NCBI RefSeq assembly: GCF_000621025.1
Contig: NZ_JHZJ01000009.1
Location: 1-64,000 of the forward strand
From: Brackiella oedipodis DSM 13743
Lineage (GTDB): Bacteria; Pseudomonadota; Gammaproteobacteria; Burkholderiales; Burkholderiaceae_B
DNA length: 64,000 bases
Direction of reading: 5' to 3'
Made by a program: the position numbers and the translations under genes. Shown here in pieces: positions 37,066 to 48,001 of this stretch. The stretch's first letter is position 1; each line of letters opens with the position of its first letter. The notes beneath the pieces were generated by a model. It saw only the letters and a list, made by a program, of their open reading frames with translations, was not told the DNA's origin and did not search any database.

Positions 37066-38007
37066 ATGCTTAACCGACGTGATTTTTTACGCTTAAAACG
37101 CCGTCATGATTACCCCGATTGGCCGCACTGGTCAAGCTTTACTGAGCGCGTACGACGCATTGCTCGAGGTCCATGGCAGGAGTTAACACCAGAGCGCTTA
37201 GCTCCCGAACAACAAGCCTATGACAGCAAACCGATGATGGCGGCGCCGCAAGCCGTTTTGCGGCTGGAGCGCTGGCACGAGTTCGAGCATATACGGCAAA
37301 TGTGTTTGCAATATGAGGTGAGTTTGTTGTTGTGGGGGGCGGCTGCACGGGCTTATGTTCTGGATCGCCCTGTGTTGTGGTTACAAATTAGCGAGGACTT
37401 AGCCGAATGGCAAAGCTTGTCTGATCAAGCCTGCTTGGCCACCAGTGCGGTGTCTTGTGGCGAATTGTTGCAACAGGGGTTTCAGCAATTTCGTCGAGTG
37501 CCTGACCATCTTAGTTTAGGGCAGTGGTTAGCGAGTCCCGCATGGCATGATGTACGGCCGGGGTTGAGCTATTTATCGGGTGTAGAGCGCATCGAGGTGT
37601 TTTTTGCGAATGGCGATCATGTGGTGCTCGGTGGTTTTGGGGTTCATGATAAAGCACCGCTGAATACCGCTTTATTAAATCGCAGTATTCCACAGTTATT
37701 TAATTTACTGCAACAAAGCAGCACCCAAACGGCCCTGACTGCAGAATACTGGCATCAGGTCTATCGTCTCGATAGTTTGGCCAATTTACAAACGGAAAGT
37801 AATTTGGCGCGGCTGTTTTTGGGGCATAGGGGCACCTTAATTTGGCTCAAGTCGCTGGTCTTGCGCAAGATGCCTTACGATGATTTATTGTTACCTGAAG
37901 ATGTGCCTGATTTTCAGCGTGAAGCCAGTTATAGTGATGCCGAAATCAAGTCCTTATTTGATAGCCAAGTCTTATTTCCCTACTTAGATGAGCTCGAAGG
38001 CGACTGA
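37066..38007 (+). CDS. conserved hypothetical protein with FAD-linked-oxidase-like region
   Basis: Predicted 313 residues, function unknown. Starts MLNRRDFLRL, which looks like a Tat motif but has no hydrophobic core after it. Residues 87-190 resemble the FAD-binding part of PCMH/vanillyl-alcohol-oxidase domains: a glycine-containing turn at LLLWGAAARAY (87-97), VSCGELLQQGF (129-139) in the position of the Gly-Val-x-Leu-Gly-Glu-Leu segment, SLGQWLASP (150-158) where IGGxxA normally sits, and GVERIEVFFANGDHVVLGG (172-190), the usual distal strands. Key glycines are missing, so FAD may not bind. It lies between ubiD and maeB. The homology is my inference. Confidence 0.65.
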   Translation: MLNRRDFLRLKRRHDYPDWPHWSSFTERVRRIARGPWQELTPERLAPEQQAYDSKPMMAAPQAVLRLERWHEFEHIRQMCLQYEVSLLLWGAAARAYVLDRPVLWLQISEDLAEWQSLSDQACLATSAVSCGELLQQGFQQFRRVPDHLSLGQWLASPAWHDVRPGLSYLSGVERIEVFFANGDHVVLGGFGVHDKAPLNTALLNRSIPQLFNLLQQSSTQTALTAEYWHQVYRLDSLANLQTESNLARLFLGHRGTLIWLKSLVLRKMPYDDLLLPEDVPDFQREASYSDAEIKSLFDSQVLFPYLDELEGD

Positions 38008-38108
38008 GTCAAGCAGTGGCCTTTATTTTATAATAGTGAGCAGTATTGGCCGATAGGCCCTGCCAAAGCAAGGGTCATGGTTTAACTTTCTACTACTAAG
38101 AGTCTGTT

Positions 38109-40394
38109 ATGCAAGATGAATTACGAGAAGCGTCGTTGGCTTATCACCGCAGTGGTAAACGCGGCAAAATTTCAGTGGAACCCACCAAGCAATTAATCAC
38201 GCAACGTGACTTGGCCTTGGCTTATTCGCCAGGGGTGGCGGCGGCCTGTGATGAAATTGTCAAGGATCCGGCTAATGCGGTGCAGTATACGGCACGCGGT
38301 AATCTGGTTGGCGTGATCACCAATGGTACAGCCGTTTTGGGCTTAGGCGATATCGGCGCCTTAGCCTCCAAACCAGTGATGGAAGGTAAGGGCGTTCTCT
38401 TCAAAAAATTTGCTGGCATTGATGTATTTGATATCGAAATTAATCAGCATGATCCAGACAAATTAGTGGAAATTATCAAGAGTCTGGAGCCAACGTTTGG
38501 CGCCATCAATCTTGAAGACATTAAAGCGCCCGAGTGTTTCATCGTCGAAGAGCGCTTACGCCAAGAAATGAATATTCCAGTTTTTCATGATGATCAGCAT
38601 GGTACCGCTATTTGTGTGGCAGCGGCTTTTTTGAGTGCTGTCAAAGTCGCCCAAAAAGACATTAGTCAAATCAAGTTAGTCGTCTCTGGCGCGGGCGCGG
38701 CTGCCTTAGCGTGCCTGGATTTATTAGTGGATTTGGGGGTGCAACGCAAAAATATCTGGGTCAGTGATATTGAAGGTGTGGTCTATGAAGGTCGCACAGT
38801 GTTGATGGACAAGAAAAAAGCTATTTATGCACAGGCGACTGATAAACGTAGTTTGGCTGAGATTATGCCTGGCGCCGATGCTTTCTTAGGCTTATCTGCA
38901 GGCGGTGTCCTCAAACCAGAAATGCTCGCGGCGATGACGGCCAATCCGATCATTATGGCACTCGCAAACCCCGAGCCTGAGATTCATCCTCAAGCGGCTC
39001 ATGAAGTGCGCCCCGACGCTATTATGGCGACAGGCCGTTCTGATTATCCTAATCAAGTCAATAATGTCCTATGCTTTCCTTATATTTTCCGCGGCGCACT
39101 CGATGTGGGCGCCAGCAGTATTACACGGAATATGGAAATTGCAGCGGTCGAGGCGATTAGTCGATTGGCGCAAGAGGAGCTCGATGAGACGGCGGCAGTG
39201 GCTTATGCCATGGAAAGCATTAGTTTCGGGCGCGAGTATTTGATTCCAAAGCCTTTTGATTCACGCTTGATTTCGCGTATTGCGCCAGCGGTTGCCAAAG
39301 CCGCGATGGAAGATGGGGTCGCTTCTCGTCCTATTGAGGATTTACAAGCCTACAGCGAGCAGCTCAAAGAATTTGTTCACCATTCTGGCGCCTTTATGAA
39401 ACCACTGTTCTCAATGGCACGTAAATTTGTCAGAGAAGGGGGTAAATCACGCATTGTCTTTAGTGAGGGTGAAGAAGAACGCGTCTTGCGAGCGGTACAA
39501 ATTCTGGTCGACGAAAAAGTCTGCAAACCGATTCTAATTGGTCGTCCTTCTGTGCTCGAGCAGCGCATCAAACGCTACGGCTTACGTCTTAAACTCGACC
39601 AAGATGTTGAGGTCTGCAATTACGAAAATGATCCGCGATATAAGCAATATTGGAGCAGTTATTGGGAGCTCACTAAACGCAAGGGCATTAGCCTTAAAAT
39701 GGCGCAGGTCGATATGCGTCGTCGTTTTACGTTGATCGGTGCCATGATGGTCAAACTAGGCGATGCCGATGGGTTGATTTGTGGCACGGTGGGCTCTTAT
39801 GTGAATCACCTAAAATTTGTGGATCAAGTGTTAGGCAAGTATCCCGAGTGCTCCACTTATGCGGCCATGAACATCCTACTCTTGCCAGAGCGCATGATTG
39901 CGATTGCTGATACCCATATCAATCCTAATCCGAGCGCCCGAGAGCTGGCCGATATTACCTTGATGGCCGCCCAAGAAATGCGTCATATGGATCTTACGCC
40001 TAAGGTAGCCCTAGTCTCGAGTTCATCTTTTGGTACAGATGCGCCCATGAGTGGCGAAACTATGCGTCAGGCGCTGGCCTTGATCCAACAAGAAGCCCCA
40101 GAACTTGAGGTCGATGGCGAGATGCAAGGTGACGTCGCCTTGGATGAAAGCTTACGACATGCACTGATGCCTGATAGTATTCTTAAAGGCAGTGCTAATC
40201 TCGTGATTTGCCCAAATATGGAAGCCGGTAACATTGCTTATAATTTACTCAAAACCTCCATGGGACATAACGTAGCTATCGGACCGTTCTTATTGGGTTG
40301 CAATGCACCTGTACATATTTTGACGGCGAGCTCAACCATGCGACGCATCCTCAATATGGCAGCGCTAACTGTGGTAGATGCCAATAGTCGATAA
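38109..40394 (+). CDS. maeB: NADP-dependent malic enzyme, hybrid type (MaeB)
   Basis: Predicted 761 residues. Oxidatively decarboxylates malate to pyruvate. The N-terminal malic domain (about 1-425) has [21 protein letters not shown] (metal and substrate), [10 protein letters not shown], and the dinucleotide site [16 protein letters not shown]. The C-terminal part (about 440-755) is phosphotransacetylase-like ([25 protein letters not shown]), as in E. coli MaeB, where it acts in regulation by acetyl-CoA. TATAAT at 38029-38034 is a possible -10. Such an enzyme supplies NADPH and pyruvate when growing on dicarboxylic acids. Confidence 0.96.
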   Translation: MQDELREASLAYHRSGKRGKISVEPTKQLITQRDLALAYSPGVAAACDEIVKDPANAVQYTARGNLVGVITNGTAVLGLGDIGALASKPVMEGKGVLFKKFAGIDVFDIEINQHDPDKLVEIIKSLEPTFGAINLEDIKAPECFIVEERLRQEMNIPVFHDDQHGTAICVAAAFLSAVKVAQKDISQIKLVVSGAGAAALACLDLLVDLGVQRKNIWVSDIEGVVYEGRTVLMDKKKAIYAQATDKRSLAEIMPGADAFLGLSAGGVLKPEMLAAMTANPIIMALANPEPEIHPQAAHEVRPDAIMATGRSDYPNQVNNVLCFPYIFRGALDVGASSITRNMEIAAVEAISRLAQEELDETAAVAYAMESISFGREYLIPKPFDSRLISRIAPAVAKAAMEDGVASRPIEDLQAYSEQLKEFVHHSGAFMKPLFSMARKFVREGGKSRIVFSEGEEERVLRAVQILVDEKVCKPILIGRPSVLEQRIKRYGLRLKLDQDVEVCNYENDPRYKQYWSSYWELTKRKGISLKMAQVDMRRRFTLIGAMMVKLGDADGLICGTVGSYVNHLKFVDQVLGKYPECSTYAAMNILLLPERMIAIADTHINPNPSARELADITLMAAQEMRHMDLTPKVALVSSSSFGTDAPMSGETMRQALALIQQEAPELEVDGEMQGDVALDESLRHALMPDSILKGSANLVICPNMEAGNIAYNLLKTSMGHNVAIGPFLLGCNAPVHILTASSTMRRILNMAALTVVDANSR

Positions 40395-40550
40395 GTTTTT
40401 TTGTAGTATTTGTTACAAATAAAGCAAGACTTTATTAGGATTTTTATTGACTAAACTCAAACAACTGTTTTAATTTCTAAAAAAGTCACGCCGGTGGCGG
40501 ACTTCGCATGTCAATGAAACAGTCGTCTATAGGACAAAGAGAGGGCGTTG

Positions 40551-41030
40551 ATGAGTCCAAATAAAGCGAGTCATGCACAACTAGAGCAGGTCTTAATTAA
40601 GGGAGGGGCCTTGGTTGCCAGCCCCACCTTATGCAAACAATTGCCTAAATTGGCTGAACAACACAAATTGGCGCTTTTTATAGCACAATGCGACAAGGCG
40701 CGCAGCCCTTCAGCAGTACTTAGGGCAGTGGCCAAAGCCGTGGATTATCCGGTGTTTTTTGGTAGTGATCTCGAGGATTTATTTGATTGCCTTAATGACA
40801 CTCTAATCGACTACAAGCACGGGTTTATTTTGTATTTGGCCGATTTACATTGGCAGGACGATGCGCTTTTAGAATTTATCCCCAAGGTGCAAGAAGTGTT
40901 TTCCGCTATGCAGGAAGCCGCACATAGCAAACAAAAAGTCTTCGTCTATGGTATAGAAAACGCTGGCAAACACCCGGCACCAGAGCCAGGTATTGCGCCC
41001 GAACCATATGGCGGCGCCAGTGACGACTAA
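40551..41030 (+). CDS. barstar-family protein, orphan
   Basis: Predicted 159 residues. The ATG at 40551 follows GAGAGGG; a TTG three bases earlier is out-competed. The core matches Barstar (Pfam PF01337): a strand-helix AVLRAVAKAVDYPVFFGSDLEDLFDCLND, with the acidic loop-helix (DLEDLFD) that in barstar blocks the RNase active site, then GFILYLADLHW and a C-terminal helix region. No barnase-type RNase gene is present next to it. It overlaps rsmE by 4 bases at the stops. It may inhibit a distant nuclease or have another protein-binding role. Confidence 0.8.
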   Translation: MSPNKASHAQLEQVLIKGGALVASPTLCKQLPKLAEQHKLALFIAQCDKARSPSAVLRAVAKAVDYPVFFGSDLEDLFDCLNDTLIDYKHGFILYLADLHWQDDALLEFIPKVQEVFSAMQEAAHSKQKVFVYGIENAGKHPAPEPGIAPEPYGGASDD

Positions 41031-41767
41031 TCCGATTGCTCGAGCAGTGTCAGAATACTACTGCTGAGTACTAATCCCGCCGTTTCGGTACGTAATACTA
41101 ACTGTCCCCATCGTATGGCATGGGCCTGTGGTGCGGCCATAATCAGCGCTTGTTCAGACGCTGACCAGCCACCTTCGGGGCCAATCAGCACATCAAACGC
41201 CGCGCCTTTTAAGTGGCTGATCACCTCGCCGAGTGTGTCCGCCGCATCGGGCTGACACAATAATAAATGGCGTCCCGTCTCTTGTGGCAACCACTCCTTG
41301 AGGGTGGTGACTGCGTGTATTTGTAATGGTAAGTTGCGGCCACACTGTTCAGCCGCCGCTAGACTAATGTTTTGCCAACGTTGCAAGCGCTTGTCTTGAC
41401 GTTTCGGATCTTTGAGATTGACGACACTGCGATCGGCTTGAATGGGCACTAGACTACGCACGCCCAATTCACTGGTTTTTTCAATGATCCACTCCATTTT
41501 GTCGCCTTGAGGTAAGCCTTGGAGCAGACGAATATCGACGTCGGGTAAGTAATTATTGGCATCGAATTCTAGTAATTGGGCTTTGGCGATAGCGTCCTCA
41601 AAAAATAGGCGCGCAATAAATTGTCCACCCTCCCCATTAAAGAGACAGATTTGATCGTTCTCTCTGAGACGAAGGCTGCGACCCGCGTGACTTGCCACCG
41701 TGCGGGGTAGAGTCACAGTAACACCCAGTGACAACGGCATTGGGCAGAAAAAACGAGGGAGCGCCAT
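41027..41767 (-). CDS. rsmE: 16S rRNA (uracil-1498-N3)-methyltransferase
   Basis: Predicted 246 residues from ATG at 41767; a TTG three codons upstream is the alternative. It methylates U1498 in helix 44. The SPOUT-knot motifs are present: LIGPEGGWSASEQALI (near 200) and LGQLVLRTETAGL-type LVLRTETAGLVLSS at the C-terminus. The N-terminal RNA-binding PUA-like part has PRFFCPMPL and HHARSLR-type basic residues. It converges on the barstar gene and diverges from tkt. Confidence 0.94.
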   Translation of the reverse strand: MALPRFFCPMPLSLGVTVTLPRTVASHAGRSLRLRENDQICLFNGEGGQFIARLFFEDAIAKAQLLEFDANNYLPDVDIRLLQGLPQGDKMEWIIEKTSELGVRSLVPIQADRSVVNLKDPKRQDKRLQRWQNISLAAAEQCGRNLPLQIHAVTTLKEWLPQETGRHLLLCQPDAADTLGEVISHLKGAAFDVLIGPEGGWSASEQALIMAAPQAHAIRWGQLVLRTETAGLVLSSSILTLLEQSD

Positions 41768-41846
41768 GATTTCCAAAACTCTTAGGTGGTAATGCTAAAA
41801 TTATACGGGATTGAGAACACCATGCTTAATTTTCAATAGGTAACCC

Positions 41847-43889
41847 ATGAATACTTCTACCGATGTGCAGCCGCAACAGTTAGCCAATGCGATTCGTGCC
41901 CTCTCTATGGATGCGGTCCAAAAAGCTAATTCAGGCCATCCTGGTGCGCCAATGGGTATGGCCGATATGGCCGTCGCTCTATGGACACGTCATTTACACC
42001 ACAATCCCAAAAACCCTGATTGGTTAAACCGTGACCGCTTTGTGCTATCCAATGGTCACGGCTCAATGTTGATTTATTCATTGTTACACCTTACTGGTTA
42101 CGATTTATCGATTGACGATCTTAAGCATTTTCGTCAGTTACACTCCAAAACACCCGGTCACCCAGAAGTGGGGGTTACGGCAGGCATAGAAACCACGACT
42201 GGTCCTTTAGGACAAGGGATTGCCAATGCTGTGGGATTTGCCCTTGCCGAGAAGCTTTTAGCCCAAGAATTCAATCAAGATGGGCATCAGATTATTGACC
42301 ATTTTACCTATGTCTTTACTGGTGATGGCTGCCTGATGGAAGGTGTGTCCCATGAGGCTTGTTCATTTGCGGGTACCCTAAAATTGAGTAAATTAATTGT
42401 CTTGTGGGATGACAATGGCATCTCTATTGACGGTAAGGTCCAAAACTGGTTTGCCGAAGATGTGGCCAAGCGCTTTGAAGCCTACGGTTGGAATGTGATT
42501 CGCGAGATTGATGGTCACAATATCGATGCCGTCGATCAAGCGATTGCCCAAGCCAAGGCCAATGCTAAAGAAGCTGATGCCGGCCCAACCTTGATCTGTT
42601 GCCGTACCCAAATTGGTAAGGGGTCCCCCAATAAAGCGGGCTCCGAAAAAGTGCACGGTGCGCCTTTAGGTGACGAAGAAATTAACCTAACGCGCCAAGC
42701 CTTGCACTGGCAAGCGGCTGCTTTTGAGGTGCCTACGACCATTGCCCAAGCATGGGATCAAACGGAAGTGGGTCAAGAACTCGAGCACGCATGGCAAGAG
42801 CAATGGCAAGCCTACGAACAAGCGCATCCAGAACTAGCCCAAGAATTAAGTCGTCGTATGCGTTCTGAGTTGCCTGCAGATTTTGCCAAAAAATTCGAAG
42901 CGATTTTAAATAATATCGTGGCCCAAGCACAAACCGTGGCCACTCGCAAAGCTTCGCAAATAGCGATCAATGCCTTTGCCAAGGAATTACCTGAATTTTT
43001 GGGGGGGTCAGCGGATTTAACCGGTTCTAACCTAACTAATTGGGATGGTGTACAGCCTGTTCGAGCTCATCAATTTGGCCAACATATTAACTATGGTGTG
43101 CGCGAGTTTGGTATGGCGGCCATTATGAATGGGATCGCCTTACATGGTGGTTATTTGCCATTTGGTGGGACGTTCCTGACCTTTTCTGATTATTCACGCA
43201 ATGCGATTCGCATGTCTGCACTCATGAAGCAACGCGTGGTTCATGTCTTTACGCATGATTCTATTGGTTTAGGAGAAGACGGTCCGACTCACCAGGCGAT
43301 CGAACACGCCAACAGCTTGCGTTTAATCCCTAACCTACATGTCTGGCGTCCATGCGATACCACCGAAACCGCCGTGGCTTGGTATAGTGCGGTGACAAGA
43401 CCGGCTAGCCATGGTACACACGTGCAAGCCGGTGGGCCGTCAGCCTTATTACTATCACGCCAAAACTTACCCTTTATTGAGCGTGATCAGGCAACGATAG
43501 CATTGATTGCCAAGGGTGGTTATATCGTTTCACCAGCCAAAGCCAAACCACAAGCCGTGTTGATGGCAACTGGTTCAGAAGTACAACTAGTGTTGCAAGC
43601 ACAAGCGCAATTAGCCAAAGACAATATTGACGTCCAGGTCGTGTCTATGCCTTGCACAAACTTATTTGACACCCAAGACGCAGATTATCAAGCACAAGTC
43701 ATCCCTCGTGATATTCCAGCCTTGGCCATAGAAGCGGGAAGCACCGGTTTATGGCACAAATACGTGGGTCGCGATGGTGTCGTTTTGGGAATTGACAGCT
43801 ACGGGGAATCTGCACCCGCTAGTGACTTATTTAAACATTTCGGTCTGACAGCAGAACATATTGTTGCTGCCGTCCAAAAGCTTGTATAA
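41847..43889 (+). CDS. tkt: transketolase
   Basis: Predicted 680 residues. It transfers two-carbon units in the non-oxidative pentose phosphate pathway. Thiamine-diphosphate site [18 protein letters not shown] (near 155-172) and the downstream DDNGISIDG metal site are intact; [23 protein letters not shown], a substrate loop, is N-terminal. The middle pyrimidine domain shows [17 protein letters not shown] with the catalytic His. It begins the tkt-gap-pgk run; gap starts 15 bases after its stop. Confidence 0.97.
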   Translation: MNTSTDVQPQQLANAIRALSMDAVQKANSGHPGAPMGMADMAVALWTRHLHHNPKNPDWLNRDRFVLSNGHGSMLIYSLLHLTGYDLSIDDLKHFRQLHSKTPGHPEVGVTAGIETTTGPLGQGIANAVGFALAEKLLAQEFNQDGHQIIDHFTYVFTGDGCLMEGVSHEACSFAGTLKLSKLIVLWDDNGISIDGKVQNWFAEDVAKRFEAYGWNVIREIDGHNIDAVDQAIAQAKANAKEADAGPTLICCRTQIGKGSPNKAGSEKVHGAPLGDEEINLTRQALHWQAAAFEVPTTIAQAWDQTEVGQELEHAWQEQWQAYEQAHPELAQELSRRMRSELPADFAKKFEAILNNIVAQAQTVATRKASQIAINAFAKELPEFLGGSADLTGSNLTNWDGVQPVRAHQFGQHINYGVREFGMAAIMNGIALHGGYLPFGGTFLTFSDYSRNAIRMSALMKQRVVHVFTHDSIGLGEDGPTHQAIEHANSLRLIPNLHVWRPCDTTETAVAWYSAVTRPASHGTHVQAGGPSALLLSRQNLPFIERDQATIALIAKGGYIVSPAKAKPQAVLMATGSEVQLVLQAQAQLAKDNIDVQVVSMPCTNLFDTQDADYQAQVIPRDIPALAIEAGSTGLWHKYVGRDGVVLGIDSYGESAPASDLFKHFGLTAEHIVAAVQKLV

Positions 43890-43904
43890 CAGGAGAAATA
43901 TTGA

Positions 43905-44915
43905 ATGACAATTCGTGTTGCAATTAATGGTTATGGTCGTATCGGCCGCATGGTGTTACGTGCTCATTACGAGAGCAACAAAAAACACGATATCGAAATT
44001 GTGGCGATCAATGCCAGCGGTACTCCAGAAGTCAATGCCCACCTGACTAAATACGATACGACTCATGGTCGTTTTAATGCAGAGGTGAGTCTTGAGGATA
44101 ATCACTTAGTGGTCAATGGCGACAAAATCCCTATGTTTTTTACGCGTGACCCTGCCGAATTGCCTTGGAAAGATTTAGGCGTTGATGTAGTACTCGAATG
44201 TACCGGTGCCTTTAAATCCAAAGCAAAAGCCATGAAACACATTGAGAGTGGCGCCAAAAAAGTTCTTATTTCGGCTCCAGGCGACAAGGATGTGGATGCG
44301 ACAGTGGTTTACGGCGTCAATCATGACGTTCTTAAAGCCTCAGATATTGTGGTTTCTAATGCCTCTTGCACGACCAACTGCTTGGCCTCTTTAGTCAAAC
44401 CAATTCAAGAAGCGATTGGCATTGAAAACGGCTTGATGACCACTATTCATGCTTACACCAATGACCAAGTCTTAATCGATGTGCGCCACAACGACTTGCG
44501 TCGTGCGCGTTCAGCCACCCAAAATCTTATCCCTACCAAAACGGGTGCCGCTTCTGCCATGGGCTTAGTGCTTCCGGAACTCGCCGGTAAATTGGATGGT
44601 TTCTCCATTCGCGTACCTACCATGAACGTGTCTATCGTGGATTTATCATTTGTGGCTTCCCGCGATGTTACTGTTGAAGAAGTACACCGAGTAGTCAAAG
44701 AAGCCGCCGAAGGTAGCATGAAAGGTATTCTGGGTTACAACGCTGAACCATTGGTGTCTAGCGACTTTAATCATACCTCTGAGTCTGGTATTTATGAGGC
44801 TTCATTGACTCGTGTGAGTGGCCGTCTCGTCAAAGTCAGTTCTTGGTATGACAACGAATGGGGCTTCTCAGAGCGCATGTTAGACACTACTGTGGCGATG
44901 ATGCAAGCTAAATAA
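43905..44915 (+). CDS. gap: glyceraldehyde-3-phosphate dehydrogenase, GapB-like cofactor site
   Basis: Predicted 336 residues. The active-site Cys155 sits in SNASCTTNC, and the phosphate loops HAYTNDQ and [18 protein letters not shown] are typical. At residues 35-38 it reads INAS, where NAD-specific enzymes have INDL: the Asp that hydrogen-bonds NAD ribose is Ala37 here, followed by Ser38. The NADP-dependent gluconeogenic GapB of Bacillus subtilis has the same INAS. NADP preference is therefore likely but not shown. The gene follows tkt after 15 bases and has a hairpin terminator before pgk. Confidence 0.95.
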   Translation: MTIRVAINGYGRIGRMVLRAHYESNKKHDIEIVAINASGTPEVNAHLTKYDTTHGRFNAEVSLEDNHLVVNGDKIPMFFTRDPAELPWKDLGVDVVLECTGAFKSKAKAMKHIESGAKKVLISAPGDKDVDATVVYGVNHDVLKASDIVVSNASCTTNCLASLVKPIQEAIGIENGLMTTIHAYTNDQVLIDVRHNDLRRARSATQNLIPTKTGAASAMGLVLPELAGKLDGFSIRVPTMNVSIVDLSFVASRDVTVEEVHRVVKEAAEGSMKGILGYNAEPLVSSDFNHTSESGIYEASLTRVSGRLVKVSSWYDNEWGFSERMLDTTVAMMQAK

Positions 44916-44939
44916 TTGCAGTAGTCAATCATTCGAGTG

Positions 44940-44966
44940 CGGCATTCAGAAACTGAATGCCGTTTT
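44940..44966 (+). terminator. intrinsic terminator between gap and pgk
   Basis: CGGCATTCAG (44940-44949) and CTGAATGCCG (44953-44962) form a perfect 10-bp stem with AAA loop, followed by TTTTGCTG. Only 31 bases separate it from the pgk start, so it may attenuate pgk in the tkt-gap transcript. Confidence 0.8.
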
Positions 44967-44996
44967 GCTGTAATAACGCTCAAATAAGGAACAAGT

Positions 44997-46193
44997 ATGT
45001 TATCCGTCAAAACCCTGTCTTCACTGGCTGAGAACCAGCAACTCCAAGGTAAACGTGTTTTTATTCGTGCAGACCTCAATGTACCGTTAGATGGACATCG
45101 CCAAATTACTGAAGATACTCGTATCAAGGCTTCTATCCCGGCCATTAAAATGGCTCTCGAGGGCGGTGCAGCCGTGATGGTAACCTCTCATTTGGGACGT
45201 CCTAGCGAGGGCGAATTAAGTGCGGAAGATAGTCTTGATGTCGTGGCTCATCGTTTAAGCGAATTATTAGGCCAAGAGGTGCCTCTAGTACAAAATTGGC
45301 TAGATGGTGTCGAGGTACAACCTGGTCAGGTGGTTCTGCTCGAAAATTGCCGTGGCAATGTCGGTGAAAAGAAAAACGATGAAAGCCTTGCCAAAAAAAT
45401 GGCCGCACTCTGCGATATTTATGTCAACGACGCTTTTGGTACGGCTCATCGCGCGCAAGCGACAACCTATGGTATTGCGCAATTTGCCCCGATAGCCTGC
45501 GCCGGTCCACTGTTAGCCTCCGAGCTCGAGGCGCTTAACAAAGCCCTTAAAGATCCAAAACGTCCAATGGTGGCGATTGTGGGGGGGTCTAAAGTATCGA
45601 CCAAGCTGTCGGTCCTCAAAAACCTCGCCCAAAAAGTGGATCAACTGATTGTGGGCGGTGGTATTGCCAATACTTTCATGTTGGCCGCTGGCTTACCGGT
45701 GGGCAACTCTTTAGTCGAAGCCGATCAAGTCGATGAAGCCAAAGAAATCATCGATATCATGGCCAAACGTGGTGCCGAAGTGCCTATTCCGGTGGATGTT
45801 GTCTGCGGTAAAGTCTTTAAAGAAGACGCCAAAGCCACACTTAAAAAGGCTCAGGAAGTCGCAGACGACGATATGATTTTCGATGTGGGTCCAGAGACTT
45901 CAGCCAAATTCGCAGACATTATTAAAAGTGCAGGTACCATTGTTTGGAACGGTCCGGTAGGTGTGTTTGAGTTTGATCAGTTTGGTAAGGGTACCCAACA
46001 GCTGGCCGAAGCCATCGCGGCCTCTAAAGGCTTCTCATTGGCGGGTGGCGGTGATACGCTCGCCGCCATCGCTAAATACGGTGTGACCGATAAAATTGAT
46101 TATATTTCAACGGGCGGCGGTGCCTTCTTAGAATATCTCGAAGGCAAGGTCTTACCCGCCTTTAAGATTTTACAAGAGCGAAACGAAGGTTAA
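44997..46193 (+). CDS. pgk: phosphoglycerate kinase
   Basis: Predicted 398 residues. It interconverts 3-phosphoglycerate and 1,3-bisphosphoglycerate. The substrate segments [20 protein letters not shown] and the nucleotide region [15 protein letters not shown] plus GPVGVFE and [13 protein letters not shown] are in place. AAGGA lies 7 bases before the ATG. The gene is followed by a strong bidirectional terminator. The usual pyk after pgk in many Burkholderiales is absent here. Confidence 0.97.
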   Translation: MLSVKTLSSLAENQQLQGKRVFIRADLNVPLDGHRQITEDTRIKASIPAIKMALEGGAAVMVTSHLGRPSEGELSAEDSLDVVAHRLSELLGQEVPLVQNWLDGVEVQPGQVVLLENCRGNVGEKKNDESLAKKMAALCDIYVNDAFGTAHRAQATTYGIAQFAPIACAGPLLASELEALNKALKDPKRPMVAIVGGSKVSTKLSVLKNLAQKVDQLIVGGGIANTFMLAAGLPVGNSLVEADQVDEAKEIIDIMAKRGAEVPIPVDVVCGKVFKEDAKATLKKAQEVADDDMIFDVGPETSAKFADIIKSAGTIVWNGPVGVFEFDQFGKGTQQLAEAIAASKGFSLAGGGDTLAAIAKYGVTDKIDYISTGGGAFLEYLEGKVLPAFKILQERNEG

Positions 46194-46256
46194 TATTTAG
46201 CGTTAGGGCGTATGTCTTAGCGAGTGCCTAGGCGCTACATTGCCCGTCAACTCATA

Positions 46257-46306
46257 AAATCAACCCCGTTTGCAAGTCTATGCTTGCGCAACGGGGTTGA
46301 TTTTTT
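46257..46306. terminator. bidirectional terminator between pgk and fumC
   Basis: CAACCCCGTT (46261-46270) pairs with AACGGGGTTG (46290-46299), extended by an inner GCAAG/CTTGC stem. T-run on the right and A-rich left side suit both strands. Confidence 0.92.
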
Positions 46307-46421
46307 GTATCTCGTGACCGGGTAGACTAAGTCACCATACACGGATTGCTTAGTCCGCCTCTACTGCCGCTAACACCTAAGTTAATTTGCTGTAGAGGCT
46401 CGCTAAGCCATGCCAGTCACC

Positions 46422-47807
46422 TTAGTTGTGAGTCATATCGATAGGCACAATGTATTTATCGAATTCTTCCTCAGTCAAGGCATTTAATTCGAGGGCAGCC
46501 TCACGCAAGCTCTTGTGTTCGTGGTGCGCTTTTTTGGCAATCTTGGCGGCCGTATCGTAACCAATGTGCTTGTTGAGCGCAGTCACTAACATCAGGTTTT
46601 TGTCGAGGTATTCTTTAATGACTTTTTCGTCTGGCTCTAGCCCGATGGCGCAGTGGTCATTAAAGGCGTGGCAAGCGTCAGAAATCAGTTTGATGCTCTC
46701 TAAGACATTGTGTAGCATTACAGGTTTGTAGACGTTGAGTTGGAAATTACCTTGGCTATTGGCAAAGGCCACGGCCGCATCATTACCGAAGACCTGCACG
46801 CAAACCATAGTCATGGCTTCACATTGGGTCGGATTGACCTTACCTGGCATGATAGAGGAGCCGGGTTCATTTTCGGGGATAGTGTATTCACCAATGCCGC
46901 AGCGAGGGCCGCTGGCTAACCAACGAATATCATTCGCGATTTTCATGAGGGCAGTAGCTAGTGTCCGTAAAGACGCAGAGACACTGGTCAAAGCCTCGTG
47001 GCTAGACAATGAAAAGAATTTATTCGCGGAGCTCTTGAATGGTAAACCCGTGATTTCGGCGATATTGGCGGCGCAACGATCACCGAATTGTGGGTGTGCA
47101 TTAAGGCCTGTACCCACAGCTGTACCGCCGATGGCTAGATCAAATAAACCTTGCATGCTGCGTTTGACATCTTCAGTGCAATAGTCTAATTGCGCAACCC
47201 AGCCACTAATTTCTTGACCGACAGTGATTGGCGTGGCGTCTTGTAAGTGGGTACGACCAGTTTTTACGATGTTTTTGTATTGTTCGCTTTTTTTGGCGAG
47301 CGTGTCGCGTAGTACTTTGACGGCTGGGAACAGTGTCGCTTGTAGTTCGCAAGCCGCGGCGATGTACATGGCAGTAGGGAAGGTATCGTTAGAGGATTGG
47401 CCACGGTTAACATGATCATTGGGGTGAATCGGCTTTTTGGTGCCCATTTCACCACCAGTGATTTGGATCGCACGGTTAGAGATCACTTCATTGGTGTTCA
47501 TGTTTGATTGTGTGCCTGAACCGGTTTGGAAGACGACCAATGGGAAGTTATCGTCAAGTTTGCCTTGAATGACTTCATCTGCGGCTTGAATTACAGGCTC
47601 AGCCACCTCGGGGGCGATTTCACCGAGCTCTTTGTTGGCCAGTGCAGCGGCTTTTTTGAGCGTACCTAAGGCCTTGATGACAGGACGACCCCATTTAAAA
47701 CGCTCAACTCCAATTGGGAAATTTTGGATTGAGCGTTGTGTTTGGGCACCCCAGTATTTGTCTTCTGGGACCTCGATGGTACCCATTGAATCTGATTCAG
47801 TTCTCAT
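46422..47807 (-). CDS. fumC: fumarate hydratase class II
   Basis: Predicted 461 residues from ATG at 47807, with GGAGG 8 bases upstream; a longer in-frame start lacks a site. It hydrates fumarate to malate in the TCA cycle. The fold signature [11 protein letters not shown] (catalytic Ser loop, near 317), the [10 protein letters not shown] and [10 protein letters not shown] segments that form the substrate site, and [13 protein letters not shown] are present. The oxygen-stable, iron-free class. It reads toward pgk. Confidence 0.97.
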   Translation of the reverse strand: MRTESDSMGTIEVPEDKYWGAQTQRSIQNFPIGVERFKWGRPVIKALGTLKKAAALANKELGEIAPEVAEPVIQAADEVIQGKLDDNFPLVVFQTGSGTQSNMNTNEVISNRAIQITGGEMGTKKPIHPNDHVNRGQSSNDTFPTAMYIAAACELQATLFPAVKVLRDTLAKKSEQYKNIVKTGRTHLQDATPITVGQEISGWVAQLDYCTEDVKRSMQGLFDLAIGGTAVGTGLNAHPQFGDRCAANIAEITGLPFKSSANKFFSLSSHEALTSVSASLRTLATALMKIANDIRWLASGPRCGIGEYTIPENEPGSSIMPGKVNPTQCEAMTMVCVQVFGNDAAVAFANSQGNFQLNVYKPVMLHNVLESIKLISDACHAFNDHCAIGLEPDEKVIKEYLDKNLMLVTALNKHIGYDTAAKIAKKAHHEHKSLREAALELNALTEEEFDKYIVPIDMTHN

Positions 47808-48001
47808 TGAATAAACCTCCATAAAAGTTGCTTTCTATTTTAGCTGATAAATAGTGCTAAGGTAGGCAGACCTCTGTAAAAGTCAATAAAGCCAGCCTTT
47901 TTAGGCGAGTTCAAATTAGATAATGTTGAGTTATTTCAAATGTTTAGCAGAGTCCATCAAGTAAAATAGTGGATTACTAGTTTTCATTGTGTTTGTATTA
48001 T

